Source of the DNA: Paramoeba atlantica
Taxonomy: Eukaryota > Discosea
Direction: 5' to 3'
DNA length: 64,000 bases
Assembly: GCA_977017575.1 (NCBI GenBank)
Contig: CDRNVI010000098.1
Coordinates: 1 to 64,000 of the forward strand
Shown: piece by piece, positions 48,001-58,195 of the stretch
Numbering within the stretch: position 1 is the first letter of the stretch
Layout of the letters: every line of letters starts with the position of its first letter
Made by a program: the position numbers and the translations under genes
The notes under the pieces: generated by a model
Seen by the model: only the letters and a program-made list of their open reading frames with translations
Database searches by the model: none
What the model was told of the DNA's origin: nothing

Positions 48001-49429
48001 CACTGAGTACATTTTCCAGCCACAGTTCTAAAAGTTCAAGCTGGGAGAGAGAAGCAACCGCGGAGGATTTGTTGCTTTGTTCAGAACCGGAAGATGAAGA
48101 CACATTTTGAAGATGAAGCCTTAAATCGGTACCATGCTCCTCACTATGGACCAAGGGGAGGTTGGAGCCGACCAGCATTTTAAGCTCACCCATACGCCAG
48201 CATACGGAGCGAGCGTAAGTATCGGGGGAAGGTTTGTCGGGAGGTGAATCCAAAGATGGTCTAATTCTTTGGCGTGTGGAAAGTTGTGGAGAACTCGCGT
48301 CCGTGTGGCTTTCATTCGATTTGTAGGATTTGTTTCCCAAATTATTTTCATCTTTTTCTTCCTCTGTTTTCCTTCCGGTTGATCCTGTTGTTGCTTCTTT
48401 ATTTTCCTCTGCACTTTCCACGCCTGCGAGCACAGAGTAATACAACAATTTTGTTTGTAGTGAACGATAATGCGTTTCCGAGACATTCGCACAGGATTGC
48501 ATCGGTTGTGTGCTACTGGATTCAATTACAATTGCCCGTCCGACTTTGTGGACGGCTAGAGCCAATGCTTTTTTGGAAGGTGTCGCGGGAGTACTTAGCA
48601 AATCCCGCAAAGTATCGACAGAGGAAATGACATCAAACTGATCGGCGGCGCTGGTTTCAGAGGAATATGTGTTTGGGTCTTTTTCATGTTCTAGATGGGA
48701 ATGAGAAAATTGGGAAATATTTTCGGAAATGGACTGAGCGCTGGAATTTTCAGTCGATGGTTTCGAAGGCGACTCGAATTTGTTATCTGTTGGCTGAACC
48801 GTATGGGAAAGAGCTAAGGCACTTTCGGGAAAGACAGAAATCGCGTGAGGAGATCGAGATGCTGTTCTGAGGTAAGATGTTTTGGACTTTCTTCCCGAGT
48901 ACATCCCAGAGGGCGTCTCGTTGAGATTCGTGCCTGAGAGGTCGGAAAATTTAGGAATCGGTTCAGTAGATAGTGCAGGAGACATTTTCGACATTTGATT
49001 TGACGCAGAAGTGTTTGATTTGAATATTGGCAGCTTCGCATGCGCTTTGGCATCTTTGTGTCGATTGTTGAGATTTTTCTCATCACACGACATTTTAGAT
49101 AACTTTTTGATCGCCAGATTCGCAGTTTCTTCCCCTACACTCTTAGGCTCGTCTTGTTCCTTGTCTTTCAATGTTATGACAGATGATGTGCCTCGGGGAG
49201 GGTGGATGCGCGTAACGTCGAACTCACTTAAAAAGTTTGGAGGGAGAAGAGTGTAGGACGCTGTTAATGGATTCCATGCGCGAGCTGAGGGATCCGAAAA
49301 CGAAGAATGGACATGGGACCTCTCTGACGAAAACTTCGAATTCACTGCCGATGTGTGTTTGTGGGAGAAAACGTCGCCTGTAGACATGGAAAAGTGGTTG
49401 TTTTCTACGCAATAGAATACGAATTCCAA
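45032..49429 (-). CDS. EDRF1: EDRF1 homologue, TPR-containing protein, 1,465 aa
   Basis: Collinear with erythroid differentiation-related factor 1. AWNPLTASYTLLPPNFLSEF is near 51-70; KALALAVHKVGRAIVIE (287-303) corresponds to the family's KARVSMAVHR.GRTLLLDE. CWRMGELKMLVGSNLPL (410-426) matches W.FG...MLVGSDLPIF; LWLENVLSAVSHVALCYHNEGIV (469-491) and C..KGASYLVLKDPNSGSLKLYDL follow. The C-terminal half has TPR-like repeats (LGDLYNLRGESCFATDNFNDALKYFETA). Human EDRF1 affects globin expression; a role in a protist is unknown and presumably older. M15 (49,387) is an alternative start. Ends TGA, with TAA four codons on. Confidence 0.88.
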   Translation of the reverse strand: MEFVFYCVENNHFSMSTGDVFSHKHTSAVNSKFSSERSHVHSSFSDPSARAWNPLTASYTLLPPNFLSEFDVTRIHPPRGTSSVITLKDKEQDEPKSVGEETANLAIKKLSKMSCDEKNLNNRHKDAKAHAKLPIFKSNTSASNQMSKMSPALSTEPIPKFSDLSGTNLNETPSGMYSGRKSKTSYLRTASRSPHAISVFPESALALSHTVQPTDNKFESPSKPSTENSSAQSISENISQFSHSHLEHEKDPNTYSSETSAADQFDVISSVDTLRDLLSTPATPSKKALALAVHKVGRAIVIESSSTQPMQSCANVSETHYRSLQTKLLYYSVLAGVESAEENKEATTGSTGRKTEEEKDENNLGNKSYKSNESHTDASSPQLSTRQRIRPSLDSPPDKPSPDTYARSVCWRMGELKMLVGSNLPLVHSEEHGTDLRLHLQNVSSSSGSEQSNKSSAVASLSQLELLELWLENVLSAVSHVALCYHNEGIVEGYQIIPTSELPNSFPSASFEPVELQQFSGRVLKWLRAHCTRKGASYLVLKDPNSGSLKLYDLCGFTKYYTAQSDEERKGEGNAKDKIPRQIMEGQQDSATLLSDRNVGKETGSAMKGTSPSELSLPMSTLYFRMAEMALAQPRKGSTEYLHARGLLEKCVALIDEKSQPVTTVQALLLLIDLYEKAIRTLEQKRRTVSAPVAVEVKLKSKPHGNKKSAGKGKGMDVATREDKIAETVPNAEAKETEDEENLRYHDLLVNHMEHALRLDAKSISRTRLWEAQYVLLHIQLEKYELFDTWQLLQNLQTGLNLKPNWLNELSPTSREERLAEILGDWHHHVATACFKKKIKIKDLQTRMKEWAASEVKNESRNVLQIMNQNECKALNSLREVSTEKERDTNSDIDTNHWGNSSQLKSDENEIVLPLVDANTLVMRNMSESVDVHFSHSLKYYLALLDEAMGGTKRAKKTNPSEMQLIPVSSLAEPPLLTEQTDITLSNPFLRRLSSASSTTKTICRKLGDLYNLRGESCFATDNFNDALKYFETARDYMLKSADDVNLSITDLNRALAYVKRAHMKTTSVFSSSENERFEEHESNNSESEDQTNLVCTKPKKTKTPLYDFLFLPWTSHPALSCSQKEDYLEALDILFRKTRPKRMIPEMQLMAKVTMRLVADQWESPKTLRDSENGRAEKGEENKRVENKKENSSFSTKSPKEDDIYDLLSKAESAYRSLHNPTGVRETQLRTLQLTFREIELNLTQTEVHPEADLILRLRELYASMKKLTSHAWEQADTLLSQTDPNSVQTIRAGLSYIGFFLLHFDLLAREWKQRDQLIQNAQEQARENQLTPPSTFLSARFTRPNEDPAVFWVQQKALQQVVKIVHWCERIDGGFGKEEEGEELTCKNVLEMLKRRFSRLCSEVLRRLVSSFECYAASGRNANFSAKKVKNVGDQFRKAYLEVLRTQEFEQLAKIVREIPHFP

Positions 49430-49828
49430 AGTTTAAATATTTTTGTAAACTTGGCAATACCACAGCAAGTCACGGGTCACTCACTAAACAAAGAAGTATT
49501 TTTTGGCCTCGCATTTCGTGATGTTTCTATTCTAGAACTGTAAAATTGCGCATGTCATGTCGCTGTATAAAAGGCGTACACGAATCACACCCTTCGAGGG
49601 CATCACGGTTGAATATGAATGCAACACATTCTCATCGGAATTTTAATCTATGTACACAGCGCTCCAAAAAATGCGACGGTTGACTCCCTGGTAAAAACTT
49701 GGAGATCAACTCTTTTATAAAAAAAAACCATGGTTTCAAATGTGTATAAAATCAGCAAGTTATCCAAACTATACTTTTTCGATTTGGTTCTGAATCATTT
49801 TTTTAACCCAACGTTTTCCGTCATCATC
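49430..49828. other. Intergenic, no gene seen
   Basis: AT-rich sequence between EDRF1 and the next gene on the same strand. Nothing identifiable. Confidence 0.5.
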
Positions 49829-52800
49829 TTAAAAAGGTACAAAACAGGCCACCAAACAAAGGAAAACACTTGCGAGCATCCAAAAAAGCGAACCCCAAAG
49901 CGAGCTGGACGTCCCGAGCTCAGCTTCCGTTTCCCCTTCCTCCACTGACATCGATTTTTCCTCTTGCATCCTCTGCGGGGTGCGTTTTCCAATAAAAGGT
50001 CCATGGAGACTTCCTCCCAAGCCATCCATTCCGGCATAAAAGGGGGAACTCCCTGCTTCCTCCCCCAGTGCGCTCGAAGAGGTCCATCGGCGTAGAAACT
50101 GAGACGCGGAGTAGGACAGCGGGGAGGTATACGCACTTGCGGCATTCACCACGCACTGCCCCGTGCGCTCACTGTTGCTACAGACCCGGATGCCGACCAC
50201 AGACACCGCAGAGCTCTCGAGCGGACGGTTCTCGTTTTGGAAGCACGCAACGGTGTGCGGGTTGGTCCCAGAGCGCTCTTCATCGGAGGCCGTTTTCCCG
50301 GTCTGATTTTTAGCTTCCTCCTTGGAGGTTCCACCTTCCTCCTGCGCACGCTCCGCCTCCCCTGTTGGAAACGCTTTCGAGGAGCGTGGAAGCGCTGAGT
50401 GGGCATAGTACCCCTCCGCCGATAAATCGTTCATGTCCATCGAGGTCGAGTGTCGTGTCCTGTGAAGCTGCAAATCCCCTTTGGGGAGGAGACGCTTACT
50501 CACAAACGGGTTGCCCACCATAATCAGTTTCCCTCGCGGCATATGCCAGCACGGGGACTTCTCCGAAATCTCGTTAAACGACAAGTCAATGAGCCGCGCA
50601 GGAGGCGTGGGGAGTTTCGAAAAAGGCGTTTCCCCCCTCTCTGAGGACCCATAAAACTCCGAGCGATACCCCACCCTACTCACCCCTCGCTCCAGCCACC
50701 CTTTTCTCGAAAACAACGGCCACTTTGTCAGTTTGTTCTGCGCCATGTCAATCTTCACCACACTCTCCGGGAGCTCTGAAAAATCAACCTCCGTCGGAAC
50801 CTCCTCCTCCCCACTCCCCTCCCCATTCGTCAAAAACAACCCCGGCTCTCGACAATGCTCATTAAAACACAACCCCCGGGGAACCGGCCGAAACGGCACC
50901 ACGCCTCCCCCCTCCCCCCCCTCCTCCCCCCCCCTCCCTCCCCCCCGGCCTCACCGAAAACGTCAAATACCCCGCAACCCTCCGCGTCGTCTCCCCCGCA
51001 AACGTCACCGTCACCCTCACATACCCCTGTCCCCGCGTCAACGGGGCCAAATCCCTCCCCCGTACCCGTCTCACCCGCGCCCGTGGACACCGTCCCAGGT
51101 GTCTTACCCCCCCACCCCCCCCTCCCCCCCCCCTCCCCCCCCCTGTCTCCGTCGTCTCGGCGAGACGTGCACCACGCGCAGCCCCCCGAGGAACCCGTTC
51201 ACCTTCGCCAGCCCCGTGACCGCGTCCCGGAGGTAGGCCTCGCACCGCGGGATCCCCCCCGGGGGCTCGACCCGGACCCAGGGGACGCCGCGGAGCTCGA
51301 GGCAGGCGGCCCCGCGGAGGGAGACGGCGGTGAGGTCGAGGATGGCGCGGTGGGTGGGGGGGGCGTGGGTGAGGGGGCAGAGGAAGGCGTGGTCGAGGGT
51401 GGCGGGGGCGGCGCGGGGGGCGTAGCCGGGGCGGAAGGCGTGGCTGAGGTTGAGGAGGCGGAGGGCGCGGGGGGGGGAGGGGGGGGCGAGGGGGGAGGCG
51501 AGCGCGTTGGCGCTGAGGTCGCAGATGTCGGTGGCGGGGGGGAGGAGGCCGAGGTCGAGGGGGGGGCGGGGGGCGGGGGTGGGGGGGGCGCTCGTTCGGT
51601 GCATGGGGGGGAGGGGGGGGATTGCGTTCCTTTGGGACATGTTGAGGATTTCGTTCCTTTGGGGCATGTTGAGGATTTCGTTCCTTTCGCGCATGTTGTG
51701 CATTTTGCGGGTGTTGTGCATTTCGCTCATTTTGTGCATTTCGTGCATTTTGTGCCTTTTGCGGATTTTGGGCATTTTGTGCATTTTGTGCCTTTTGCGG
51801 ATTTGAAGATTTTGCTGTGCTTCTTTGGGTTTCGTTTTGGGTTTCGTTTTGGTTTTGGCTTTGGTTTTAGATTGCGATGCCTCTGAGGTGGGTGGGGGTT
51901 AGGGAAGGGGAAGGGGAAGGGGAAGAAGCTGCGGATGAACGGGAAGAGGGTGATGCGGAGGCGTGGGTTGTGCTTACCCTTCGAGGATAGGTCGTGAGGG
52001 TACAGATGGGGGAGGGAGTTTCCGAGGGCGGGGGGTCGTATTGGGGATGAGGTTGGGAGAGGTAGGCAGGCCATGGGGGGGTACCGGGGGCGGAGAGGGT
52101 GGCGCTGGCATTCATCATCTCTTTTGTGGTTCCGGTGGTGGGGGGTTGATGGCCTCGTCGTCGCTGTTGTTGTTCATAGATGGCACGTCGGTAGGACCCG
52201 CTGAGGTCGAGGGCATAGGAGAGATGCACCCAGAGCACGACTAGACCGGTAGGGGCGTCGGAGGGGTTTTTTCCCATGGCGTACTCGCTGGAGCTTCGTC
52301 GACGGTAGGTCGTGGGGGAATGGCCGTTGTCGGTGGTGTGCTGCGCAGTACCGCTATGGGCGTGATGTTGTGGCATCCCGGCTTCCTCCCCCTTCTCCCA
52401 GTGATGGGTAATATCCTCACTTGGTGTATTCAACGGCGAACGCTGAAGTGTCCACCCGCGACGTGTGGCGAAACGGGACGTTAGCGCGGCTTCGTTGGGG
52501 TTGATGCGCGCAACGGTGAGGGAGTACAATGAGGCAATCTGTTCCTGTGGAATGAGCTGGGCATGGGTGAGAATGTACTCCTCTTTGCCCGGGACGGGGC
52601 TACTTCCTGCCCCCGAAGGTCCATAGAAACTGGTCGATCCTGTGGTTTTTGAAGGCCTTCCACTCTCGGAAGGATGTCGCCGACTTCCTGTAGGCGTAGT
52701 TCGCGATGAGGAGAAACTCCCATGTTGGCGTTCTCCTTTTGGGGGATGCGCTCGTCGTTCGACACTTCGCGAGCGCCCGGATTTGATGGAATTCGGATTC

Positions 52801-54145
52801 TTATGGGGAGTGCTTGGGGGAGACTCGTTCGCGCCCGGATTTGCGCACGAACCAGCCATCGTCCCACAGGCGTCTCTTCTCGTTGGCGTGATTGGGAGCG
52901 AAAATCGGAATCTCCAGCCGATGAGTCGGGGGCAATGGTTCTTGTGGCATAGAGGCAAAGGAGAGCGTATTGTTCTTGGGAGAAAACTGTCCAAAAGAGG
53001 GAAACGACGAAGCCCCATGCATCGGATGGGGTGCCGAATGTGCCGCACTCGGCCGGCCAAACGCATTTTGCCCGCTGTGTAACAATACCATTCGTGGATC
53101 ATTAGGGGAGGACAGTGTCGCGCCAGCGGAGCCTGTCGGGTTAATCAAGTGTGCTTTTTCCGCTGCGTTCTGCACCCCCATCTCCTCTAAATCCAACGCC
53201 TCCCGTACCCATCGCAGCACCGGATCCTCCCATGACGCTAGGGGGTGAATATAACTTCGTGAGACCTCGGGATGCAAAGGCTTTGTTTTTTTCGGGGTGG
53301 CGCTGACAGATTGGGCTCGCTGTTTTCCTTTTCGTAATGTTCAACCGTAAAGGTTCGTAAAAACGCGTTTAACCCACTAACGTCCCGCCGGAGTAGCTGC
53401 ACTAATTGTGTAGCTAGACTCGAGGGGAGGCCAGAGGGGTGAGGACTGTCTTGGGGTAATGCCAATGGAGTAGGGGTCGAGCCAAGACTGCGGGCATTCA
53501 TTCGAGGTGCTTGGGTGGCTTGCGCCAATAAGGTAGGCGAAACGTGTACATTTGCGGAAGATCCCGAAGCGCGAGAACGGGGATCATTTGGTGAATTGGT
53601 TCCACTTCCTTTTCCCTCAAGGGGGGCGCTGGAAATCGGATTTGCTGTCACAGTCTTTGGGCTTGGATTGGAATTTAGGGATGTTTGTCGTGAGGGACTG
53701 CTGTGAATTTCTTGTCGCAGCGCTTTGGCTTTCGCAAGAGCCGATTCAGTAGGGGAATTGGTAAGGGATCGTTCAGCCGCAGCGGCTCGTCGAGCCCCGG
53801 CTCGTATGGACGAAGCAGATTGTGCGCTTTCGCGTCCCGCAGGAGGGCTACGTGCTTTGGAGTATCCTGAGGCGCCTGAGGAAGACACGCTCCGGGTTTG
53901 AAAGCTCTTGTCGTCCTCAAGGTTGTCAGAAGGAAATTTCGGTCTACGTCGAATCGGATCGCTGGTTGTAACGCCCAAGGAGGAACCCACGAAACGGGTG
54001 ATAGTTCGTACTTAGAAATCTTTTCGCAGGATGAACCTCCGATCGAATGAATCGAAAAGACGGCAAAGCATATCGCAAGATGAGAGAGGACAGGAATACG
54101 AGTGCGGCGCATAGGAGTATTCTCTCGAGATATTGTCTTCCGCAT
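49829..54145 (-). pseudogene. Large Ser/Pro-rich LRR membrane-protein gene in broken frames
   Basis: Successive frames look like one gene. Signal peptide at 54,115 (MRRTRIPVLSHLAICFAVFS), Ser-rich segment (53,238-53,990, with LATQLVQLLRRDVSGLNAFLRTF), then ASWEDPVLRWVREALDLEEM (52,801-53,277), EEYILTHAQLIPQEQIASLY and LVVLWVHLSYALDLSGSYRR (51,867-52,860). A His/Lys/Met tandem tract (51,640-51,784) follows, then LRR-like text (ALRLLNLSHAF; ESVVKIDMAQNKLTKWPLF; RLIDLSFNEISEKSP) and a C-terminal helix (LWGSLFWMLASVFLCLVACF). At least four or five frame changes are needed; those at 50,900-51,600 lie in C/G homopolymers, so sequencing error is possible there. Family unknown. Confidence 0.5.
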
Positions 54146-54433
54146 GTTTACAGCAGAGCACTGCAGAGTTGCCGTGTCAAGGAGTGCACAGAAAACAATG
54201 AGACAACGAGAAATAACAAAGGTAAGAGTAAACGAAGCGTTTCTAGGCTTTTCAATGGCAAAAAAGTGGATCGACCATACACAAAGGGAAGTTCGGTTTT
54301 CGTAACCAATTGTTAGTTTTCACGTATTGTAGTCTATAACGTTTGCCAAAAGCCAACGTACTTGTACTACTATATAATGTACTAAGGAAGGTGCAATTGA
54401 GGCAAAGTCATACACGAATATACTGGTATCACG

Positions 54434-54838
54434 TTGGAAAAACTACTTCACAAATTGCTGGGAAAATCTCCCGTCTACAAACGCATGGGAAAAATTTTCC
54501 AAAAGATATATATAAATATGAAGAACATAGCATATGAAAGTGTTACAACACAAATAAAAAAAATCTCAAACAAAAGCGTACAACGCATTTTAAGGGCTAG
54601 GCTATCTGAACTTGATAACGTATCATTAGACTTCTTTCAAATAATTACTAAAATGTCAAACAAAAATACAACTCAATCAATTCCGCGGCTTATTACGGTA
54701 GTTTTTCATAACAACGTATTGATTCTTCCTTATTTGAGAGCTAGGTTAGGCTACTATCGATCAGTGCTGCTTTCTTCAAAGTTTTTTGAGCTTGAAAAGA
54801 AGCTGCTTACGCCAAGCACGAGTGATACGGCCAACTAA
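54434..54838 (+). CDS. Doubtful small ORF, 134 aa
   Basis: A basic, Ser/Leu-rich frame (KIFQKIYINMKNIAYESVTT; LRARLSELDNVSLDFF) on the plus strand, against all neighbours, in the gap 54,146-54,850. No domain recognised. AT-rich sequence readily gives such frames; an internal Met at 54,482 or 54,521 is equally likely. I list it only because nothing overlaps it. Confidence 0.2.
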   Translation: MEKLLHKLLGKSPVYKRMGKIFQKIYINMKNIAYESVTTQIKKISNKSVQRILRARLSELDNVSLDFFQIITKMSNKNTTQSIPRLITVVFHNNVLILPYLRARLGYYRSVLLSSKFFELEKKLLTPSTSDTAN

Positions 54839-54850
54839 CGTTTTGGACAT

Positions 54851-57637
54851 CTATAACTTTTTTTTCTCGACATGAAGCAAAGGGGCAAGCATTGAGAATT
54901 GAACGCCAGGCGAACTGCCAACGCCATCCATAGAGTACTCCCCACTGTTCGCGTCTTTGACAGAGGTACATTGACGGAGCGAGTCAAGCGTCGTCGGTTT
55001 CCAGCCCCTTTCCATTTTCATATCACTGTCAGTACCTATTTGAGTAGAAATAGAATTCTCCGCGTTCCTCCCTTCTTTTTTTGTTTTCCCAACATCGGTC
55101 ATTAAGATTACAGAGCTTTCTTGTTTCGTTTTTAATATCCCAGAATGTGACGGTTCATGAAAATCCCATTTACATGTAGCGTTAGACTCATGTGGCTGCA
55201 CCCATTCATTTGTTGTCTCTTTTTGACCACCTGAATCAAAGAAGTCAGAATTTAATGGAGAACTTGTCTGGACTTCATTCTCCGTCGTCCTTTTGAGAGG
55301 CTCAAAATCCTTTTTTATGACTTCCATAAAATTACATTCGGCTGGAAACATCACTTCACCGACAATATCGTCCAAGTCCTTTTCAATTTCCGCAGAGAAC
55401 GAATCTGAATCCGCACCAGATTCTTCTCTCTCCTCTATTTCCGTTTCTTTTTCCGAATTTTCAGATTTCGTTCCCAATTTTTCTTTCTCAAATTCTTCTT
55501 CTCCCTTGTCTTCTTCCTCGAAGACGCGACTAAATGATCGAACGAGCTGTGTCAGCTGGAATTCACTCCGTGTGTTATGGACTCCATCGCTTAACATTTC
55601 AGAGGCTTTAGGACTTGCCAATGCATTGCTGAGCCAATCCTGAGAAAGGGCTTCGGTTGTTTGTGAAATCTCAGGCGTTTCCAACAATGTTGGAGATGAA
55701 ATTGCTTCAGGTATTTTCTGTGCAAATGTTGATTTTGATCTCGACTTGGAAATATTCGTAACCACAGATTTTTTCTTTTGAACGATTTTCACCTCTTCTC
55801 GTGACGACGCGCTTATTTGTTTCCTGACTTCATAGGGCTCGTCTTGCATTTTACTGATGCGGAGTTCCTTTTGACGCACACTCATTTCATTTTCATCCCA
55901 CCTTTTCCGATAATGTAATCCCAATTCTTCGCGATAGCACCATAGGAATCGCCAGTACATTTGAAACACATGATCGACTTCCTTTAGACCTTGAAAATGG
56001 GGCGATTTCAGCGAATAGACACGCAAACGATCTTCCATGCCTTGAATCGATTTGTTTTTGCATCCAATTTCATTCGCATCCAGCGCAAAGCCAAGCTCGA
56101 ACGGAAGATAAAACAACCGAGGTAATTCGTGAAGCAGAATGTCCTTCCGTGTTTGTTGCGCACAAAAGGTTTTAAACGAGGTAAAGGAACTTCGGGTTAA
56201 CGTACTCTGAGCCTCTTTAAAGGTAAAACCCGTCACAGGCTTTCCACTACAAATACGGGAATGCCATAAATCATATCTTTTTTCACAGCAAACGTTAAAA
56301 TGGTGTTGGGCTAAGGTACGAAATGTTGGGGTAAAGATACCAGAGGTGCGCTTTGTCTTCGTTTCTCCGATAAGAAGTGGAGCCAAAAGCAGAAACGCTT
56401 GAAATAAGGATCGGCAGAGGTTGGGGGTGGTCGATATATTTTTTATGTGACTCGGGCTGGTAGGGTCGCCATCTAAACTTTTTTGAGTATCTTTGGGAAA
56501 AAGGCAAAGGGCGTTACTTAGGGCGTCTAGAATCCCGCGTAAAAAGATTGATAAAAGTTTATCCATCGTAAAATCTTTTGTGTTTTTTGAAGGGGTGGAT
56601 TGAACTTCGGATTTCTCACTACGAAGACTCTGAATACACAGAAGACAAGCCGCGAGACTCGGGGAAATTGTGAAGGGCTGATCTTCTGCCTGGGAATCAA
56701 ATGACTCATCCATGGTACGCTTCCAAAGTGTTGTCGCTCGATCCATGAGTACCTGGTCTACTTCTTCTTTTACACAGATCGTAGCAAAAAGATGGCAAAT
56801 ACTTGATTCCATTTTCTTTATTTTTTGTTCCTCGGTCACAACTTTATCGTTCTCGCTGCCTTCGTCTCTAACGGACCAGCCTGTCGCTTTTCGAATAGCA
56901 TTCATATTTCGCTGCGCATTTTCAGATCCAAAAAGAATAAAAGGCCTAGCCGCCGACATGGAGAGAAGAGAGTAAAGTAACGCGTCCACATAGCGTTTCT
57001 TTTGAAGATAGCACACCGAGAGTTGATTGTACGCATGGCCCCAGGTGGGATTCAAATGGGTTGCACTTTGATAATATTCAATCGCATGTGACATTGTTTT
57101 GTGATCAAAGGCATAGCTCGCATGATCGTTAACTTGATATTTTTTATCCTCTTTGCGAGATTCAGTATTTACTTCCGTTCGTTCGGTGGCATTCAAATCA
57201 GTTAATTGTTTCGGAAGCTGAGCTTCATATCGCCATAAGTCTCCCAAATTCATTACGCATTGATAACGAAGATCGCGTGAAACGCTACCCAATTCTGGGA
57301 CTTCCGACCTTGCGAATTCAGAAAGCGCTACCTCAATGTCAACAAAAAAACAACGGGCATTTCCAAGTGCTTGTGCGTATACTATCGAGGGTACATTTTT
57401 TTGCATCTCCTTCAAAAGTTCGTACATCAATTTCCAGATCAAGGCGAGCCTTTTCTTCTTTAAAAGAGTGGCTGCAAATGTCTCGCATTCGGTACTTTTC
57501 AAGCCGTTTTGGACTTCTTTCGCCATAGAGGCAAGAAGGGAAGAATTGTACTCTTTTGTCATGTCTTTCTTGTTCAGACTTCCGCGGACGATATCCATCG
57601 GCTTCACCACATCAACCGCATCATCTGAGTCCTTCAT
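54851..57637 (-). CDS. EST1/SMG5-7-like TPR protein, 928 aa
   Basis: The 14-3-3-like/TPR region of EST1 and SMG5/6/7 proteins is clear: LRYQCVMNLGDLWRYEAQ (123-140), HAIEYYQSATHLNPTWGHAYNQLSVCYLQK (184-213), then YSLLSMSAARPF (222-233) followed by AQRNM. Known members act in nonsense-mediated decay or telomerase recruitment, binding phospho-peptides. A conserved DNA/RNA-binding-like region follows (PFELGFALDANE; FLWCYREELGLHY). The C-terminal third is low complexity with an acidic Glu/Lys/Ser tract (about 730-775). No PIN domain is visible, so SMG7/EST1-like is more likely than SMG6. Ends TAG. Confidence 0.82.
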   Translation of the reverse strand: MKDSDDAVDVVKPMDIVRGSLNKKDMTKEYNSSLLASMAKEVQNGLKSTECETFAATLLKKKRLALIWKLMYELLKEMQKNVPSIVYAQALGNARCFFVDIEVALSEFARSEVPELGSVSRDLRYQCVMNLGDLWRYEAQLPKQLTDLNATERTEVNTESRKEDKKYQVNDHASYAFDHKTMSHAIEYYQSATHLNPTWGHAYNQLSVCYLQKKRYVDALLYSLLSMSAARPFILFGSENAQRNMNAIRKATGWSVRDEGSENDKVVTEEQKIKKMESSICHLFATICVKEEVDQVLMDRATTLWKRTMDESFDSQAEDQPFTISPSLAACLLCIQSLRSEKSEVQSTPSKNTKDFTMDKLLSIFLRGILDALSNALCLFPKDTQKSLDGDPTSPSHIKNISTTPNLCRSLFQAFLLLAPLLIGETKTKRTSGIFTPTFRTLAQHHFNVCCEKRYDLWHSRICSGKPVTGFTFKEAQSTLTRSSFTSFKTFCAQQTRKDILLHELPRLFYLPFELGFALDANEIGCKNKSIQGMEDRLRVYSLKSPHFQGLKEVDHVFQMYWRFLWCYREELGLHYRKRWDENEMSVRQKELRISKMQDEPYEVRKQISASSREEVKIVQKKKSVVTNISKSRSKSTFAQKIPEAISSPTLLETPEISQTTEALSQDWLSNALASPKASEMLSDGVHNTRSEFQLTQLVRSFSRVFEEEDKGEEEFEKEKLGTKSENSEKETEIEEREESGADSDSFSAEIEKDLDDIVGEVMFPAECNFMEVIKKDFEPLKRTTENEVQTSSPLNSDFFDSGGQKETTNEWVQPHESNATCKWDFHEPSHSGILKTKQESSVILMTDVGKTKKEGRNAENSISTQIGTDSDMKMERGWKPTTLDSLRQCTSVKDANSGEYSMDGVGSSPGVQFSMLAPLLHVEKKKL

Positions 57638-58195
57638 TTTCTAATCGTTGAACGCGAGGACCAGAACAGCTTTTCCGGCACCAATTTGCGAAGCGAGTCG
57701 GATCTAAATGATGCGGTTCATAGATCCGAATAAATGCCAACGCTTCCTGAAAGTCAGATTACTTGTCGTGTTCGAAAGAACTGTACATGCGCCGAATTTC
57801 CTCCCATGATGGATTAAGAATGAGTTTCCGATTTATAAAATGAACATAAAATGCTGAATTTTACATGTAATTTTATTTCCGTGTGATCGCTAAAATATGA
57901 GGAAAGAGACAGCCTCTGATTGAATATCCGTAACATGAAATGAGGACATGAAATGAATCAACACGTTCTAAGGCTCACAGAGGCAATTACTGAGGCAAGT
58001 AAAACGGCAAGAAAATACATGTTTTTTCCTAATGCTACTCAAGACACACTGAAAAAATTAGAGTCACACAAGGGGCTGGAAAAATGCTGCCCATAAGTGT
58101 TTTGTGCACGAATTCTATCTATTTGTATTCTATTTGTCAAACTGTTTCCAAAAATCTTTTGCACGAAAACGTCGAGTTCCTTTCCAGTTTTAGTC
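57638..58195. other. Intergenic, no gene seen
   Basis: AT-rich; no repeat or frame recognised. Confidence 0.5.

Noticed and set aside
50733-51886. Long Pro-rich and Gly/Glu-rich plus-strand frames
   Set aside because: They are shadows of C/G homopolymer-rich sequence belonging to the minus-strand gene.
17773-57637. Nuclear genetic code with TGA as Trp
   Set aside because: Frames of 928 to 1,465 codons use only TGG for Trp with no internal TGA, and several genes end in TGA at sensible places. General reassignment is not supported; only local read-through remains possible.
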